64,000 bases of DNA, from positions 62,001-126,000 of the forward strand of contig NZ_VIDQ01000009.1 of NCBI RefSeq assembly GCF_009760915.1, written 5' to 3'. Every line of letters starts with the position of its first letter. Positions within the stretch are counted from its first letter, which is position 1. Source of the stretch: Azohydromonas aeria (GTDB taxonomy: Bacteria; Pseudomonadota; Gammaproteobacteria; Burkholderiales; Burkholderiaceae_C). Made by a program: the position numbers and the translations under genes. The notes under the pieces are model-generated. The model was not told the origin of the DNA and did not search any database. It was given only the letters and a program-made list of their open reading frames with translations. Positions 18,028 through 29,565 of this stretch are shown here, piece by piece.

Positions 18028-20319
18028 ATGCACGAGGACGCCGTCGCCGCCCCCGCCAAGGCCCACGCCATGGGCCGGTGGGCGCGCGCGGCCTTCACGC
18101 TGCTGCCGCTGACGGCGCTGGTGGTGGTGGCGGCGCTGCTGGCCACGCGGCCGCTGCCGCTGGCCGGCGCGCTGGCGTGGGTGCCGGCGCTGGGCGTGTC
18201 CTTCGCCTGGCGCATCGACGGCCTGAGCGCGCTGATGCAGCTGATGGTCACGGGCATCGGCACGGCGGTGTTCGTCTATGCCGGCGGCTACATGGCGGGC
18301 CACCCGGCGCAGCGGCGGCTGTACGTGCTGCTGACGCTGTTCATGCTGGCGATGATCGGCTGCGTCAGCGCCGACGACCTGTTCGTGCTGTTCCTGTTCT
18401 GGGAGGCCACCAGCGTGCTGTCGTTCATGCTGGTGGGCTTCGAGCATGCGCGCGAGGCCAGCCGCCGCGCCGCGCAGCAGGCGCTCATGGTCACGGGCAG
18501 CGGCGGGCTGGCGCTGCTGGCCGGCTTCATCCTGCTGGCGCAGGCGATGGGCACGTCCTCGATCAGCGCCATCGTCGCGCAGCTGCCCGCCGAGCCGGCC
18601 ACGCCGCAGCTCACGGCGGCGCTGCTGCTGATCCTGGCGGGCGCCTTCACCAAGAGCGCGCAGGTGCCCTTCCACTTCTGGCTGCCCAACGCGATGGCGG
18701 CGCCCACGCCGGTGTCGGCCTACCTGCACTCGGCCACCATGGTCAAGCTGGGCGTGTACCTGCTGGCGCGGCTGGACCCGGGCTTCGACCACTGGCCGCT
18801 GTGGACGCTGCTGCTGCAGGCCGTGGGCTCGGTGACTGCCGCATGGGGGATGCTGCTGGCGCTGCGCGAGCGTGACCTCAAGCGCATCCTGGCCTGGTCC
18901 ACGGTGGCCACGCTGGGCACGCTGGTGCTGCTGGTGGGCCTGCGCGGCGAGGGCCCGGCGCTGGCGGTGGGCGCGCTGCTGCTGGCGCATGCGCTGTACA
19001 AGGCGCCGCTGTTCTTCGTGGCCGGCAACATCGACCACGGCACCGGCACGCGCGACATCGAGCGCCTGGGCAACCTGCGCCGTGCCATGCCCTGGACGGC
19101 GGCCGCGGCGCTGCTGGCGGGCATGTCGATGGCGGGCATGCCACTGTCCTTCGGCTACGTGGCCAAGGACGCGATCGCGCTGGCCAAGAGCAGCGGCGAG
19201 GCGCTGGACTTCGCGCGCGCGGCCTACGCGGTGTTCGGCGCCGTGGCGGTCGCGGTGGCCGGCGTGGCGGCGGTGCGGGTGTTCTGGCGCCGCCCCGGCG
19301 TGAGCGAGACGCCCGAAGCGCACGAGGGTGGCTGGGCGCTGGTGCTGCCGCCGCTGGTGCTGGCGCTGCTGGGCATCGCACTGGGGCTGTTCCCGCTCTA
19401 TGCCCAGGCGCTGATGCACGCCGCGGGCGTGGCGATGACGCCGGGCAGCGGCCCGCTGGGCACCGACTTCGCGGAGCTGGTGCGGCCCGAGGCCGCCTCC
19501 TTCGCCGTGAGCCTGGCCATCGGGGCGGCGGTGTACCTGCTGTGGGAGCCGCTGCATCGCGTGATGGACACCGTGGGCGCGTGGCTGCAGCGCTGGAGCC
19601 CGGCCGCGCATTACGAGCGCTCGCTGGCGGCGATCCCGCGCCTGGCCGCGGCCTGCACGCGCCGGCTGCAGCACGGGCGGCTGCCGGGCTACATGGCGCT
19701 GGCCGCGGGCGTGGCCGGCGTGGCCGTGGGCGCGGCGCTGCTGGCCGGCGCGCGCGACCTGCCCTGGCCGGCCTGGGAGGCGCCGCCGCTGCCGGTGCTG
19801 GGCGGCAGCCTGGTCGTGGTGGCCGGGGCGCTGGCCACGCTGTTCGTGCGCGACCGCCTGGTGCTGCTGCTGGCCGCGGGGCTGGTGGGCTACGGCAGCG
19901 CGGCGCTGTTCCTCTTCGCCGGCGCGCCGGACGTGGCGCTGACGCAGTTCACGGTGGAGACGGTGTTCGTCATCGTCATTGCCGCGGTGCTGGGCGCGCT
20001 GGCGCGCGAGGGCCGTGCCCGGGGCGTGTCCGAGCCGCTGCTGCGGCCCGGTGCGCTGGGGCTGGCGCTGGTGCTGGCCACGGCGCTGACCGGGCTGCTG
20101 CTGGCCGTGCATGCCGGTGCCTTCGACACGGCGCTGACGCGCTTCTTCGCCGAGGCCAGCGTGTCGCAGGCCCACGGGCGCAACGTCGTCAACGTGGTCC
20201 TGGTGGACTTCCGCGCCCTGGACACGCTGGGCGAGATCAGCGTGGTGCTGCTGTCGCTGCTGGCGGCCGTGCCGCTGCTGCAGGCCGCGCGCCGGCGCGC
20301 CCGGGAGGCCCGGCCATGA
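18028..20319 (+). CDS. mnhA: Mrp/Mnh antiporter subunit A (system 2), 763 aa
   Basis: This NuoL-like subunit has LFLFWEATSVLSFMLVGFE with the conserved glutamate, and KSAQVPFHFWLPNAMAAPTPVSAYLHSATMVK with the channel lysine. A C-terminal DUF4040/MbhE region ends in NVVNVVLVDFRALDTLGEISVV. Unlike system 1 it has no fused MnhB domain. AGGAG precedes the ATG at 18028. The stop overlaps mnhB. Six further subunit genes follow, each overlapping its neighbour by four bases. Confidence 0.94.
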   Translation: MHEDAVAAPAKAHAMGRWARAAFTLLPLTALVVVAALLATRPLPLAGALAWVPALGVSFAWRIDGLSALMQLMVTGIGTAVFVYAGGYMAGHPAQRRLYVLLTLFMLAMIGCVSADDLFVLFLFWEATSVLSFMLVGFEHAREASRRAAQQALMVTGSGGLALLAGFILLAQAMGTSSISAIVAQLPAEPATPQLTAALLLILAGAFTKSAQVPFHFWLPNAMAAPTPVSAYLHSATMVKLGVYLLARLDPGFDHWPLWTLLLQAVGSVTAAWGMLLALRERDLKRILAWSTVATLGTLVLLVGLRGEGPALAVGALLLAHALYKAPLFFVAGNIDHGTGTRDIERLGNLRRAMPWTAAAALLAGMSMAGMPLSFGYVAKDAIALAKSSGEALDFARAAYAVFGAVAVAVAGVAAVRVFWRRPGVSETPEAHEGGWALVLPPLVLALLGIALGLFPLYAQALMHAAGVAMTPGSGPLGTDFAELVRPEAASFAVSLAIGAAVYLLWEPLHRVMDTVGAWLQRWSPAAHYERSLAAIPRLAAACTRRLQHGRLPGYMALAAGVAGVAVGAALLAGARDLPWPAWEAPPLPVLGGSLVVVAGALATLFVRDRLVLLLAAGLVGYGSAALFLFAGAPDVALTQFTVETVFVIVIAAVLGALAREGRARGVSEPLLRPGALGLALVLATALTGLLLAVHAGAFDTALTRFFAEASVSQAHGRNVVNVVLVDFRALDTLGEISVVLLSLLAAVPLLQAARRRAREARP

Positions 20320-20777
20320 ACCGCCGCATCGTGGTGCTCGAAGCCGCGGCCGGCCCGCTGTACGTGCTGATCCTGGCCGTGGCGGTGGCGATGCTGCTGC
20401 GCGGCCACAACGAGCCCGGCGGCGGCTTCGTCGGCGGGTTGCTGGCCGTGGTGGCCAGCGTGCTGTGGGCGGTGGCGCACGGCAGCGACGCGGCCGCGCG
20501 GCGGCTGCCGCTGCGCTCGCCCGCCAGGCTGGCCGCCGCGGGCGTGCTGCTGGCGCTGTGCGCGGGGCTGCCGGCCTGGGCCGCGGGCCAGGCCTACCTC
20601 ACGCACTGGTGGGGCACGCTGCCGCTGGGCTTCACGCAGCTCAAGCTCTCCACGGTGCTGCTGTTCGACGTGGGCGTCTTCCTGTGCGTGTGGGGCGCGC
20701 TGGGCGGCTACGCGCTGGCGCTGCTCGATGACAACGACGACCCGGACGGCCCGCCCGCCAGGGAGGACGCGCCATGA
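20316..20777 (+). CDS. mnhB: Mrp/Mnh antiporter subunit B (system 2)
   Basis: This 153-aa subunit carries the MnhB motif LLRGHNEPGGGFVGGLLAVVASVL and LSTVLLFDVGVFLCVWGALGGYAL. It is homologous to the last domain of the fused A-B protein of system 1. The ATG at 20316 overlaps the mnhA stop; upstream open frame is out-of-frame mnhA. The C-terminus is acidic. Confidence 0.92.
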   Translation: MNRRIVVLEAAAGPLYVLILAVAVAMLLRGHNEPGGGFVGGLLAVVASVLWAVAHGSDAAARRLPLRSPARLAAAGVLLALCAGLPAWAAGQAYLTHWWGTLPLGFTQLKLSTVLLFDVGVFLCVWGALGGYALALLDDNDDPDGPPAREDAP

Positions 20778-21243
20778 TCTGGGCCTTCGCCGTTGCCGTG
20801 TGGGCCGCGCTGGCGGCCGGGGTGTACCTGGCGCTGTCGCGCGACGTGCTGCGCTGCGTGGTGGGGCTGGCGCTCAGCGGCGCTGCCGTCAACCTGCTGT
20901 TGCTGGCGGCAGGCCGGCTGGGCCCGGCGCAGCCGGCGCTGGTGCCCTCCGGGGCCACGGTGCTGGACGCGGCGGCGGCCAACCCGCTGCCGCAGGCGCT
21001 CGTGCTCACGGCCATCGTGATCGGGCTGGCGCTGCTGTGCTTCGCGCTGGTGCTGGTGCGCTGCCTGGTGCGCGACGCGGGCAGCGACGACGCGCTGGCG
21101 TTGCGCCATGCCGAGCCCGTGCCGGACCATCCCGTCAAGCCGCCGCTGGAGGACGGGCGGGTGGGCGTGCCGCCCGTGCGGCCGCTCCCGGACGGTCACG
21201 CCGTCTCGCCCAGCACGGCCCCGCGCGACGAAAGGGTGCTCCC

Positions 21244-21247
<4 letters not shown>
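20774..21247 (+). CDS. mnhC: Mrp/Mnh antiporter subunit C (system 2)
   Basis: This is a NuoK-like three-helix protein with VVGLALSGAAVNLLLLAAGRLG and NPLPQALVLTAIVIGLALLCFALVL. It carries a hydrophilic tail of about 55 residues, longer than most MnhC proteins. The ATG at 20774 overlaps the mnhB stop. Confidence 0.92.
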
Positions 21248-22700
<1,453 letters not shown>

Positions 22701-22704
<4 letters not shown>

Positions 22705-23105
22705 GGGCCCCCCGCCCGGCCGCCCCGCAGGGGGCGCCCATGGGCGCCGCGGGCACGCTGCGCAGACTGCGGGCCGCGCTGGCGCTGGCGTTGCACTTCG
22801 TGGCCGCGGTGCCGGTGTCGGGCCTGCAGACCGCGGGCGTGATCCTGCGCAGTGCGCTGCGCCGCGGCGCGCCGCCACCCTCGGCACTGGTGCGCATGCG
22901 CTTCGCGCCGTTGAGCGCGCGCGGCGCGGCGCTGCTGTCGTGCATGGTCTCGCTCACGCCGGGCACGACCGTGATCGACGTGGACATGGAGCGGCGCGAG
23001 CTGCTGCTGCACCTGCTCGACGCCAGCGACGCCCCGGCGCTGGTGGCCGACATCCGCCGCCGCTTCGAGCCGGGGCTGCTCGACCTGTTTGGAGACCGCG
23101 CATGA
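22701..23105 (+). CDS. mnhE: Mrp/Mnh antiporter subunit E (system 2)
   Basis: This 134-aa MnhE subunit has a hydrophobic N-terminal half and the conserved core LSCMVSLTPGTTVIDVDMERRELLLHLLD. The ATG at 22701 overlaps the mnhD stop. An in-frame ATG at 22740 could also serve. It is shorter at the N-terminus than system 1 MnhE. Confidence 0.9.
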
Positions 23106-23413
23106 GTCCGTTCCTGCCCCCCCTGGCCCTGATCGCGCTGGTGGCCGCCGCGCTCGTGGCGGTGATGCTGGCCACCGTGTGCCTGCTGCGAGGCCCGCAT
23201 GCCGCCGACCGCGTCGTGGCGCTGGACATCTTCCTGGCCGGGGCCGTGGCGCTGTGCGTGGCGGCGGCGCTGGAGACCGGCAACACGGCGTTCCTGGACG
23301 TCGCGCTGGGCCTGGCGCTGGCGGGCTTCGTCGCCACCATCGGCTGGGCGCGCCTCGTCGAGCGGCGCGCGGCTTCAGAAACGGCGCACGGGCGCCAAGG
23401 AGGAATGCGATGA
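23102..23413 (+). CDS. mnhF: Mrp/Mnh antiporter subunit F (system 2)
   Basis: This 103-aa three-helix subunit contains CLLRGPHAADRVVALDIFLAGAVALCVAAALETGNTAFLDVALGLALAGFVATIGWARLV, the MnhF pattern. The ATG overlaps mnhE and the stop overlaps mnhG. Confidence 0.9.
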   Translation: MSPFLPPLALIALVAAALVAVMLATVCLLRGPHAADRVVALDIFLAGAVALCVAAALETGNTAFLDVALGLALAGFVATIGWARLVERRAASETAHGRQGGMR

Positions 23414-23730
23414 ACCTGCTGGGACTGGTGCTGTTGATGGCCGGCGCGCTGCTGCTGGTGCTGGCTGCATGGGGCGTGCTGGTGCTGCCCGACGCGCTGT
23501 CGCGCCAGCATGCGGCCACCAAGGCCGGCACGCTGGCGCTGGCGCTGGTGTGCCTGGGCGCCATGGCCGCCGCGGCCGACGCGGCCTGGAGCTGGCGCCT
23601 CGGCCTGATCGTGGTCTTCCTGCTCGTCACGCTGCCGGTGGCTTCGCACCTGCTGGCTCGCGCGGCGCTGCGCGAGTCGGCCCAGGACGACCCGCCGCGC
23701 GAGGCGCCGCTGGTCGAGCCCCGCGCCTGA
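23410..23730 (+). CDS. mnhG: Mrp/Mnh antiporter subunit G (system 2)
   Basis: This 106-aa MnhG subunit has VLVLPDALSRQHAATKAGTLALALVCLGA in place of the usual RFPDxxxRLHAxTKAxTLG signature, so it is recognisable but diverged. It closes the operon. AGGAAT lies just upstream of the ATG at 23410. Confidence 0.88.
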   Translation: MNLLGLVLLMAGALLLVLAAWGVLVLPDALSRQHAATKAGTLALALVCLGAMAAAADAAWSWRLGLIVVFLLVTLPVASHLLARAALRESAQDDPPREAPLVEPRA

Positions 23731-23799
23731 GCCCGGGGACCGGCAGGGCCGGGCCCGCACTGAATCCGGTTCCGTCCAGCGCGGCCGGGTACGCCGGGT

Positions 23800-24333
23800 T
23801 CAGGCCCCGAGCGCAGTGTCCTGCGGCCGCTTCGACCGCCACAGCAGCCACACGAGCGCATAGCCCAGCAGCGCGCCGCCCACGGCCAGCACGGCCAGGC
23901 CCAGCGCCAGCGGCGCGCCCATGCCCTGCAGCATCTGCAGCGTGGCGCTCAGCAGGCCCTGGGCCGCCAGCGTGGCCTGGGCCTGGTCCCACAGGAGCCC
24001 GGCGTCGGGCGCCGCGCCGCCGTTGAAGCGTCCCAGCAGGACGCTGCCGACGTGGTGTGCCAGCCAGTACACCGGCGCGAAGGTGAACGGATTGGTGACC
24101 AGCGTGGCGGCGGCGGCCACGCCCACGTGGCAGCGCAGCCACACGGCGCAGGCCACGGCGAGCAGCACCTGCGCCACCGGCAGCAGCAGCCCGAAGAACA
24201 GGCCCACGGCCACCGCGCGGGCCACGCTCATGCGCTCCATGTGCCAGAGCCGGTCGTCGCGCAGATGGCGCGCCAGGGGAGCCAGCCAGCGCTGGCACAG
24301 GAGTTCGTCACGGCGGTTGAGCCAATGCTTCAT
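23800..24333 (-). CDS. DUF2062 membrane protein, copy 1 (177 aa)
   Basis: The DUF2062 core is visible: SVARAVAVGLFFGLLLPVAQVLLAVACAVWLRCHVGVAAAATLVTNPFTFAPVYWLAHHVG, with two to three membrane helices. The N-terminal basic stretch MKHWLNRRDELLCQRWLAPLARHLRDDRLWHMER is nearly the same as in the second copy at 33882-34424. Family function is unknown. It is convergent with mnhG and divergent from the following stress-protein gene. Confidence 0.83.
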   Translation of the reverse strand: MKHWLNRRDELLCQRWLAPLARHLRDDRLWHMERMSVARAVAVGLFFGLLLPVAQVLLAVACAVWLRCHVGVAAAATLVTNPFTFAPVYWLAHHVGSVLLGRFNGGAAPDAGLLWDQAQATLAAQGLLSATLQMLQGMGAPLALGLAVLAVGGALLGYALVWLLWRSKRPQDTALGA

Positions 24334-24678
24334 GGAAGGGGGTCGGCGGCGGGCCGGCGTCGTTGAACGGAAGGGAATCGCCTACAGACCCCGCCGGGTC
24401 TCCGGTGTTCCCCGGCAGGCGCCCGGCCGGCGTGGCGGCCCTCCGGAGCACGTTTCACGGAGTCGCCGCGGGCCGGCCGGAAAGGTGGCACCGCAACCAG
24501 TTGCCCCGTCTGCGTTCGCCCCGTGTCCGCGCTGGCCGGCCGCCGTGGCCCGACGGGTCGCCGGCAATGGAACCGCAGACCGTAGGCCTGGTCGAACCAG
24601 GGCTGCCTCGCTTCCCTGTGCCGGGGCGCGGCATGCCTGAACCAACCGGGCCGCACGCGGCCAAAACCGAGGTAAACA
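24334..24678. other. Divergent intergenic region, DUF2062/UspA
   Basis: This 345-bp region separates two divergent genes and must carry the uspA promoter. No strong hexamers, repeats or recognisable regulator site could be defended by eye, and no small gene is apparent. AGGTAAAC just before 24679 is the ribosome binding site of the stress protein gene. Confidence 0.5.
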
Positions 24679-25098
24679 ATGAAGTTCCTGCTGCCTGTCG
24701 ATGGAAGCGAGTGCACCGCCCGGGTGCTGGACTACATGGCCCAGCACAAGGAGCTGTTCAGCAAGGACCACCAGTACACGCTGCTCCACGTCTGCCCGGC
24801 CGTGCCGCCGCAGGTGCGTTCCATGCTTTCCAAGGACGATGTGGACGGCTACTACCAGCAGGAGACGGCCAAGGTCCTGGAGCCGATCCGGGACCGGCTC
24901 GCCGGGCTGGGCATCGAGCCGGCCTGCCTGGGCATGGTCGGCCGTGCCGCCGACGTCATCTCGCAGCTGGCGATGGAGGGCTACGACCTGGTGGTCATGG
25001 GCTCGCACGGCCACAGCGCGCTGGGCAACCTGGTCATGGGCTCGGTGGTCACCAACGTCCTGGCCCATTCGCGCACGGCGGTGCTCGTGATCCGCTGA
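24679..25098 (+). CDS. Universal stress protein, single domain (139 aa)
   Basis: The UspA fold starts with MKFLLPVDGSECTARVLDY, and the ATP-binding signature is VVMGSHGHSALGNLVMGSVVTNVLAHS (G-2x-G-9x-G-S/T), so this is an ATP-binding type Usp. The length is standard. It is convergent with the tandem Usp gene on the other strand. Confidence 0.9.
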   Translation: MKFLLPVDGSECTARVLDYMAQHKELFSKDHQYTLLHVCPAVPPQVRSMLSKDDVDGYYQQETAKVLEPIRDRLAGLGIEPACLGMVGRAADVISQLAMEGYDLVVMGSHGHSALGNLVMGSVVTNVLAHSRTAVLVIR

Positions 25099-25143
25099 GC
25101 CCGCGGACGGCGCGCCGTCCGGCCTCGCGGCGCCGCAGCGCGC

Positions 25144-26037
25144 TCACGGCTGCCGCGCGGTGGACACCAGCAGATCCGTGAGGCCCTCCGACAGCACGTG
25201 CCGCGTCACGCTGCCCAGCAGCAGCTCCTCGGCTGCCGACTGGCCGTGCTTGCCCAGCACGACGAGGTCGCAGTCCTGCTCCTGGGCCTGCTCGACGATG
25301 CGCAGCGAGGCATCGCCTTCGACGACGCAGGGAGTCCACTGCCCGCGCTTGAGCCCGGCGCCGTGGGCCAGGGCATCCAGGCGCGAGTGCGCACCGAGCC
25401 GTGCCTGGGCCCGATAGTGCTCGACGGCGGCCGCATCGACGCCGGCAAAGCGCAGCTTCTCCTCGAACGGCACCTCGAAGGCGGTGCACAGCACCAGGTG
25501 CGCGTGCGGCGCCGCGCGGCGGGCCAGGGCCAGCGAGGGCAGGGACCAGGGCGAGAAGTCCAGCGCGACCAGGGCCTGGCGGTAGGGCTCGTGGGGCGGC
25601 TGGCGCACCACCAGCACCGGGCGCGTCGTGCGCCGCAGCAGCCGCTCCGACGTCGTGCCGAGCAGGACCCGGCGCAGGTAGCCGGCCCCGCGCGCGCCCA
25701 GCACCAGCAGCTGCGCGTCGTGCAGCGCGGCCTGGCGGTCGATCTCCTCGACCACCGTACCCACGCCCTCCACGAGATGCACCGCCACAGGGTGCCGGGC
25801 CTGCAGCCGGCCGGCCAGCTCGTGCAGCCGGTGCCCGGCGTCCTGGCGCAGCTGCTCCTCGGCGGCATGGCCCGCGCCCAGCCATTGCCGCAGCTCCTGC
25901 AGCGCCCCGCCGGGCAGCACGTGCAGCAGGTGCAGGGCCGCGCCGGTTTCGTGGGCCAGGCGCGCGGCGCGCTCGGCCGCCTGCCGCGAGGGGGCGGACA
26001 GGTCGGTGGCAGCCAGGATGGAAGCCAGGGCGGTCAT
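25144..26037 (-). CDS. Tandem-domain universal stress protein (297 aa)
   Basis: Two UspA domains are fused. The first begins ILAATDLSAPSRQAAERAARLA and ends LGARGAGYLRRVLLGTTSERLLRRTTRPVLVV; the second begins YRQALVALDFSPWSLPSL and ends LGKHGQSAAEELLLGSVTRHVLSEGLTDLLV. Both retain the Gly-rich ATP-binding loop. The ATG at 26037 overlaps the stop of the KefB-like exchanger, so the two are translationally coupled and may act together in K+ or redox stress. Confidence 0.9.
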   Translation of the reverse strand: MTALASILAATDLSAPSRQAAERAARLAHETGAALHLLHVLPGGALQELRQWLGAGHAAEEQLRQDAGHRLHELAGRLQARHPVAVHLVEGVGTVVEEIDRQAALHDAQLLVLGARGAGYLRRVLLGTTSERLLRRTTRPVLVVRQPPHEPYRQALVALDFSPWSLPSLALARRAAPHAHLVLCTAFEVPFEEKLRFAGVDAAAVEHYRAQARLGAHSRLDALAHGAGLKRGQWTPCVVEGDASLRIVEQAQEQDCDLVVLGKHGQSAAEELLLGSVTRHVLSEGLTDLLVSTARQP

Positions 26038-27689
26038 GACGGGTCCTCCAGTGGGCGCAGGGCCCGCACCAGGCCCTGGGCCGCGTGGTCCGCGGCGTCG
26101 TCGAAGGGATGGAGGATGCTGTCCACACCCGCGCGGCCGAGCTCGTGGCGATGCCGGTCGTCGCGCGCCGCGGCGGCCACCCGGCCGCCGTAGCCTGCTG
26201 AGCGCAGCGCCTGCAGCAGCTGCCGGTTGGCCTCCCACTGCGGCAGCGTCGTGACGAACCAGCGCGCCCGCGCCAGGGGCAGCGTCTGCAGGAACTCCGG
26301 GTCCTCCGTGTCGCCGTAGAGCACCGGCAGGCCGCGCTGGCGCAGCCGGCGCACCACCTCGGGGTCGAAGTCCACGCCCACGACCTCGATGCCCGCGGCG
26401 CGCAGCTGCAGCAGCAGCCGGCTGCCGTAGCGGCCCAGGCCGCAGACGACGGCCTCCACGGGCCCGTGCGCGGCCGGCTCGCGCTCGGCGGCCATCTCGC
26501 GCAGCGGCTGGCGCCGCTCGAAGGCGCCCAGCCAGGGCGCCAGCCGCTCGTACAGCGGCTGCGAGTACAGGATCATGTAGGTGGACAGCGTGATGGTGAT
26601 GAGCCCCACCAGCGTGGTCAGCCCCAGGGCCGGCAGGCCCACGTGGCCCAGCGTGATGCCCATGGCCACGAACACGATCGAGAACTCGCTGATCTGCGCC
26701 ACGGTCAGCCCGGCCATGAAGCCGGTGCGCTTGCGGTAGCCCATCCAGCCCATGATGGCCATGACGATCAGCGGATTGCCCACCAGCACGAACACCGACA
26801 GCAGCAGCGCCGGCCCAAGCTCCGCGCCCAGCGTCGAGAACTCCAGCTTCGCGCCCAGGTCGATGAAGAAGAACAGCAGCAGGAAGTCGCGCAATCCCGT
26901 GAGCCGCGCGTTCATCGCCTCGCGGTAGGGCGTGGAGGCGAGCGAGAAGCCGGCCAGGAAAGCCCCGGCCTCCTTGCTGAAGCCGGCCCATTCCCCCAGC
27001 GCCGCCAGCGCCACGCCCCAGGCCACGGCGAACACCAGCAGCAGCTCCTGCGAGCGCGCCATGGTGCCCACCACCGTGGGCAGCACCCAGCGCATCAGCA
27101 CGTACAGCAGCGCGGCCGCGGCCGCCAGCCGCCCGGCCAGCGACAGCGCCACCGTCCACCACGCCGCGCCGCCCTCGGCGCCGCGCAGCGCGCTCATGGC
27201 CATCATCGCGATCACCACGGCCAGGTCCTGCACGATCAGGAAGCCCACGGCGATGCGGCCGTGCAGCGTGTCGAGCTCGCGCTTGTCCGACAGCAGCTTG
27301 ACGATGATGATCGTGCTGGAGAAGGTCAGCGCCACGGCCACGTACAGCGCCTCCAGCCAGCCCCGGCCCAGCGCCAGCAGCAGCGCGAAGCCGATCGCGA
27401 TCGTGAAGCCGAGCTGGCCCAGTCCCGTGGCCAGCGCCACCGGCCCGATGTGGCGCACGTGGTGCAGGTCGAGCTTCAGGCCCACGGCGAACAGCAGCAC
27501 CGCCACGCCGACCTGGGCCAGCAGGTCGACCTGGTCCTGCGCCGACACCAGCCCCAGCAGCGCCGGCCCGACCGCGATGCCCACCACGATGTAGGCAATG
27601 AGCACGGGCTGGCGTGCGCGCACGAACAGCGCGCCGGCCAGCGCGCTGACCAGCAGCATCAGGGCCAGTTCGGTGAAGGCGCCATGCAT
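26034..27689 (-). CDS. CPA2 monovalent cation/H+ exchanger with TrkA-N domain (KefB/YbaL-like)
   Basis: This 551-aa protein has an N-terminal Na_H_Exchanger domain of about 12 helices (VLIAYIVVGIAVGPALLG, LVQDLAVVIAMM-like region, GFSKEAGAFLAGFSLA) and a C-terminal RCK/TrkA-N domain (VVCGLGRYGSRLLLQLRAAGIEVVGVDFDPE), which binds nucleotide. The missing piece compared with KefB/KefC is not obvious; YbaL has the same layout. The ATG at 27689 lies 48 bp from the divergent NhaP2-like gene. Its stop is coupled to the tandem Usp gene. Confidence 0.9.
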   Translation of the reverse strand: MHGAFTELALMLLVSALAGALFVRARQPVLIAYIVVGIAVGPALLGLVSAQDQVDLLAQVGVAVLLFAVGLKLDLHHVRHIGPVALATGLGQLGFTIAIGFALLLALGRGWLEALYVAVALTFSSTIIIVKLLSDKRELDTLHGRIAVGFLIVQDLAVVIAMMAMSALRGAEGGAAWWTVALSLAGRLAAAAALLYVLMRWVLPTVVGTMARSQELLLVFAVAWGVALAALGEWAGFSKEAGAFLAGFSLASTPYREAMNARLTGLRDFLLLFFFIDLGAKLEFSTLGAELGPALLLSVFVLVGNPLIVMAIMGWMGYRKRTGFMAGLTVAQISEFSIVFVAMGITLGHVGLPALGLTTLVGLITITLSTYMILYSQPLYERLAPWLGAFERRQPLREMAAEREPAAHGPVEAVVCGLGRYGSRLLLQLRAAGIEVVGVDFDPEVVRRLRQRGLPVLYGDTEDPEFLQTLPLARARWFVTTLPQWEANRQLLQALRSAGYGGRVAAAARDDRHRHELGRAGVDSILHPFDDAADHAAQGLVRALRPLEDPS

Positions 27690-27737
27690 GGGCCGCAGCT
27701 TACCCAAGCCGCCGGCTTCGCCCGCGATACTGTGGCC

Positions 27738-29201
<1,464 letters not shown>

Positions 29202-29226
29202 AGCGTGCGCCGGCTGCGATGCCGGC

Positions 29227-29565
29227 CTACAGGCACGACGACGCAGTCACCACGCTCACCAGCGAGAACGCGGTGGCCACGAACCCGACCCAGGCCGAGG
29301 TGCGCGCCAGCCGGGCCAGCAGGCGCTGCGGCGGCGCGGCGCCGGCCTCGGCCCGGCGCGTGCGCAGCGCCAGCAGGCCCAGCAGCAGCAGGCACGCGAA
29401 CCAGGTGGCGACCAGCACGGCGCGGTGCCGGTCGGTCGGCCCCAGGGCGACGAGGTGCCAGCCGCGCGCGCAGCCCAGCCCGTGCAGGCCATAGACCAGC
29501 GTGAACGACGCGGCCCAGCCGAACAGCCCGGCCAGGGCCCGCAACAGCTCGCCCATCGCCTTCAT
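29227..29565 (-). CDS. Small membrane protein of oxidase operon 1 (112 aa)
   Basis: This protein is not recognised. Three hydrophobic segments are visible (LLRALAGLFGWAASFTLVYGLHGL, AVLVATWFACLLLLGLLAL, VGFVATAFSLVSVVTASSCL). The ATG at 29565 overlaps the stop of the fused coxI-III gene. Its position at the end of the operon suggests an accessory or assembly role in the oxidase, like the extra small subunits found in other heme-copper oxidase operons. Confidence 0.7.
   Translation of the reverse strand: MKAMGELLRALAGLFGWAASFTLVYGLHGLGCARGWHLVALGPTDRHRAVLVATWFACLLLLGLLALRTRRAEAGAAPPQRLLARLARTSAWVGFVATAFSLVSVVTASSCL

Noticed and set aside
24485-24510. TGGCAC...TTGC, resembling a sigma-54 promoter before the uspA gene
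   Set aside because: The spacing between the two blocks is nine bases instead of five, which sigma-54 does not tolerate.
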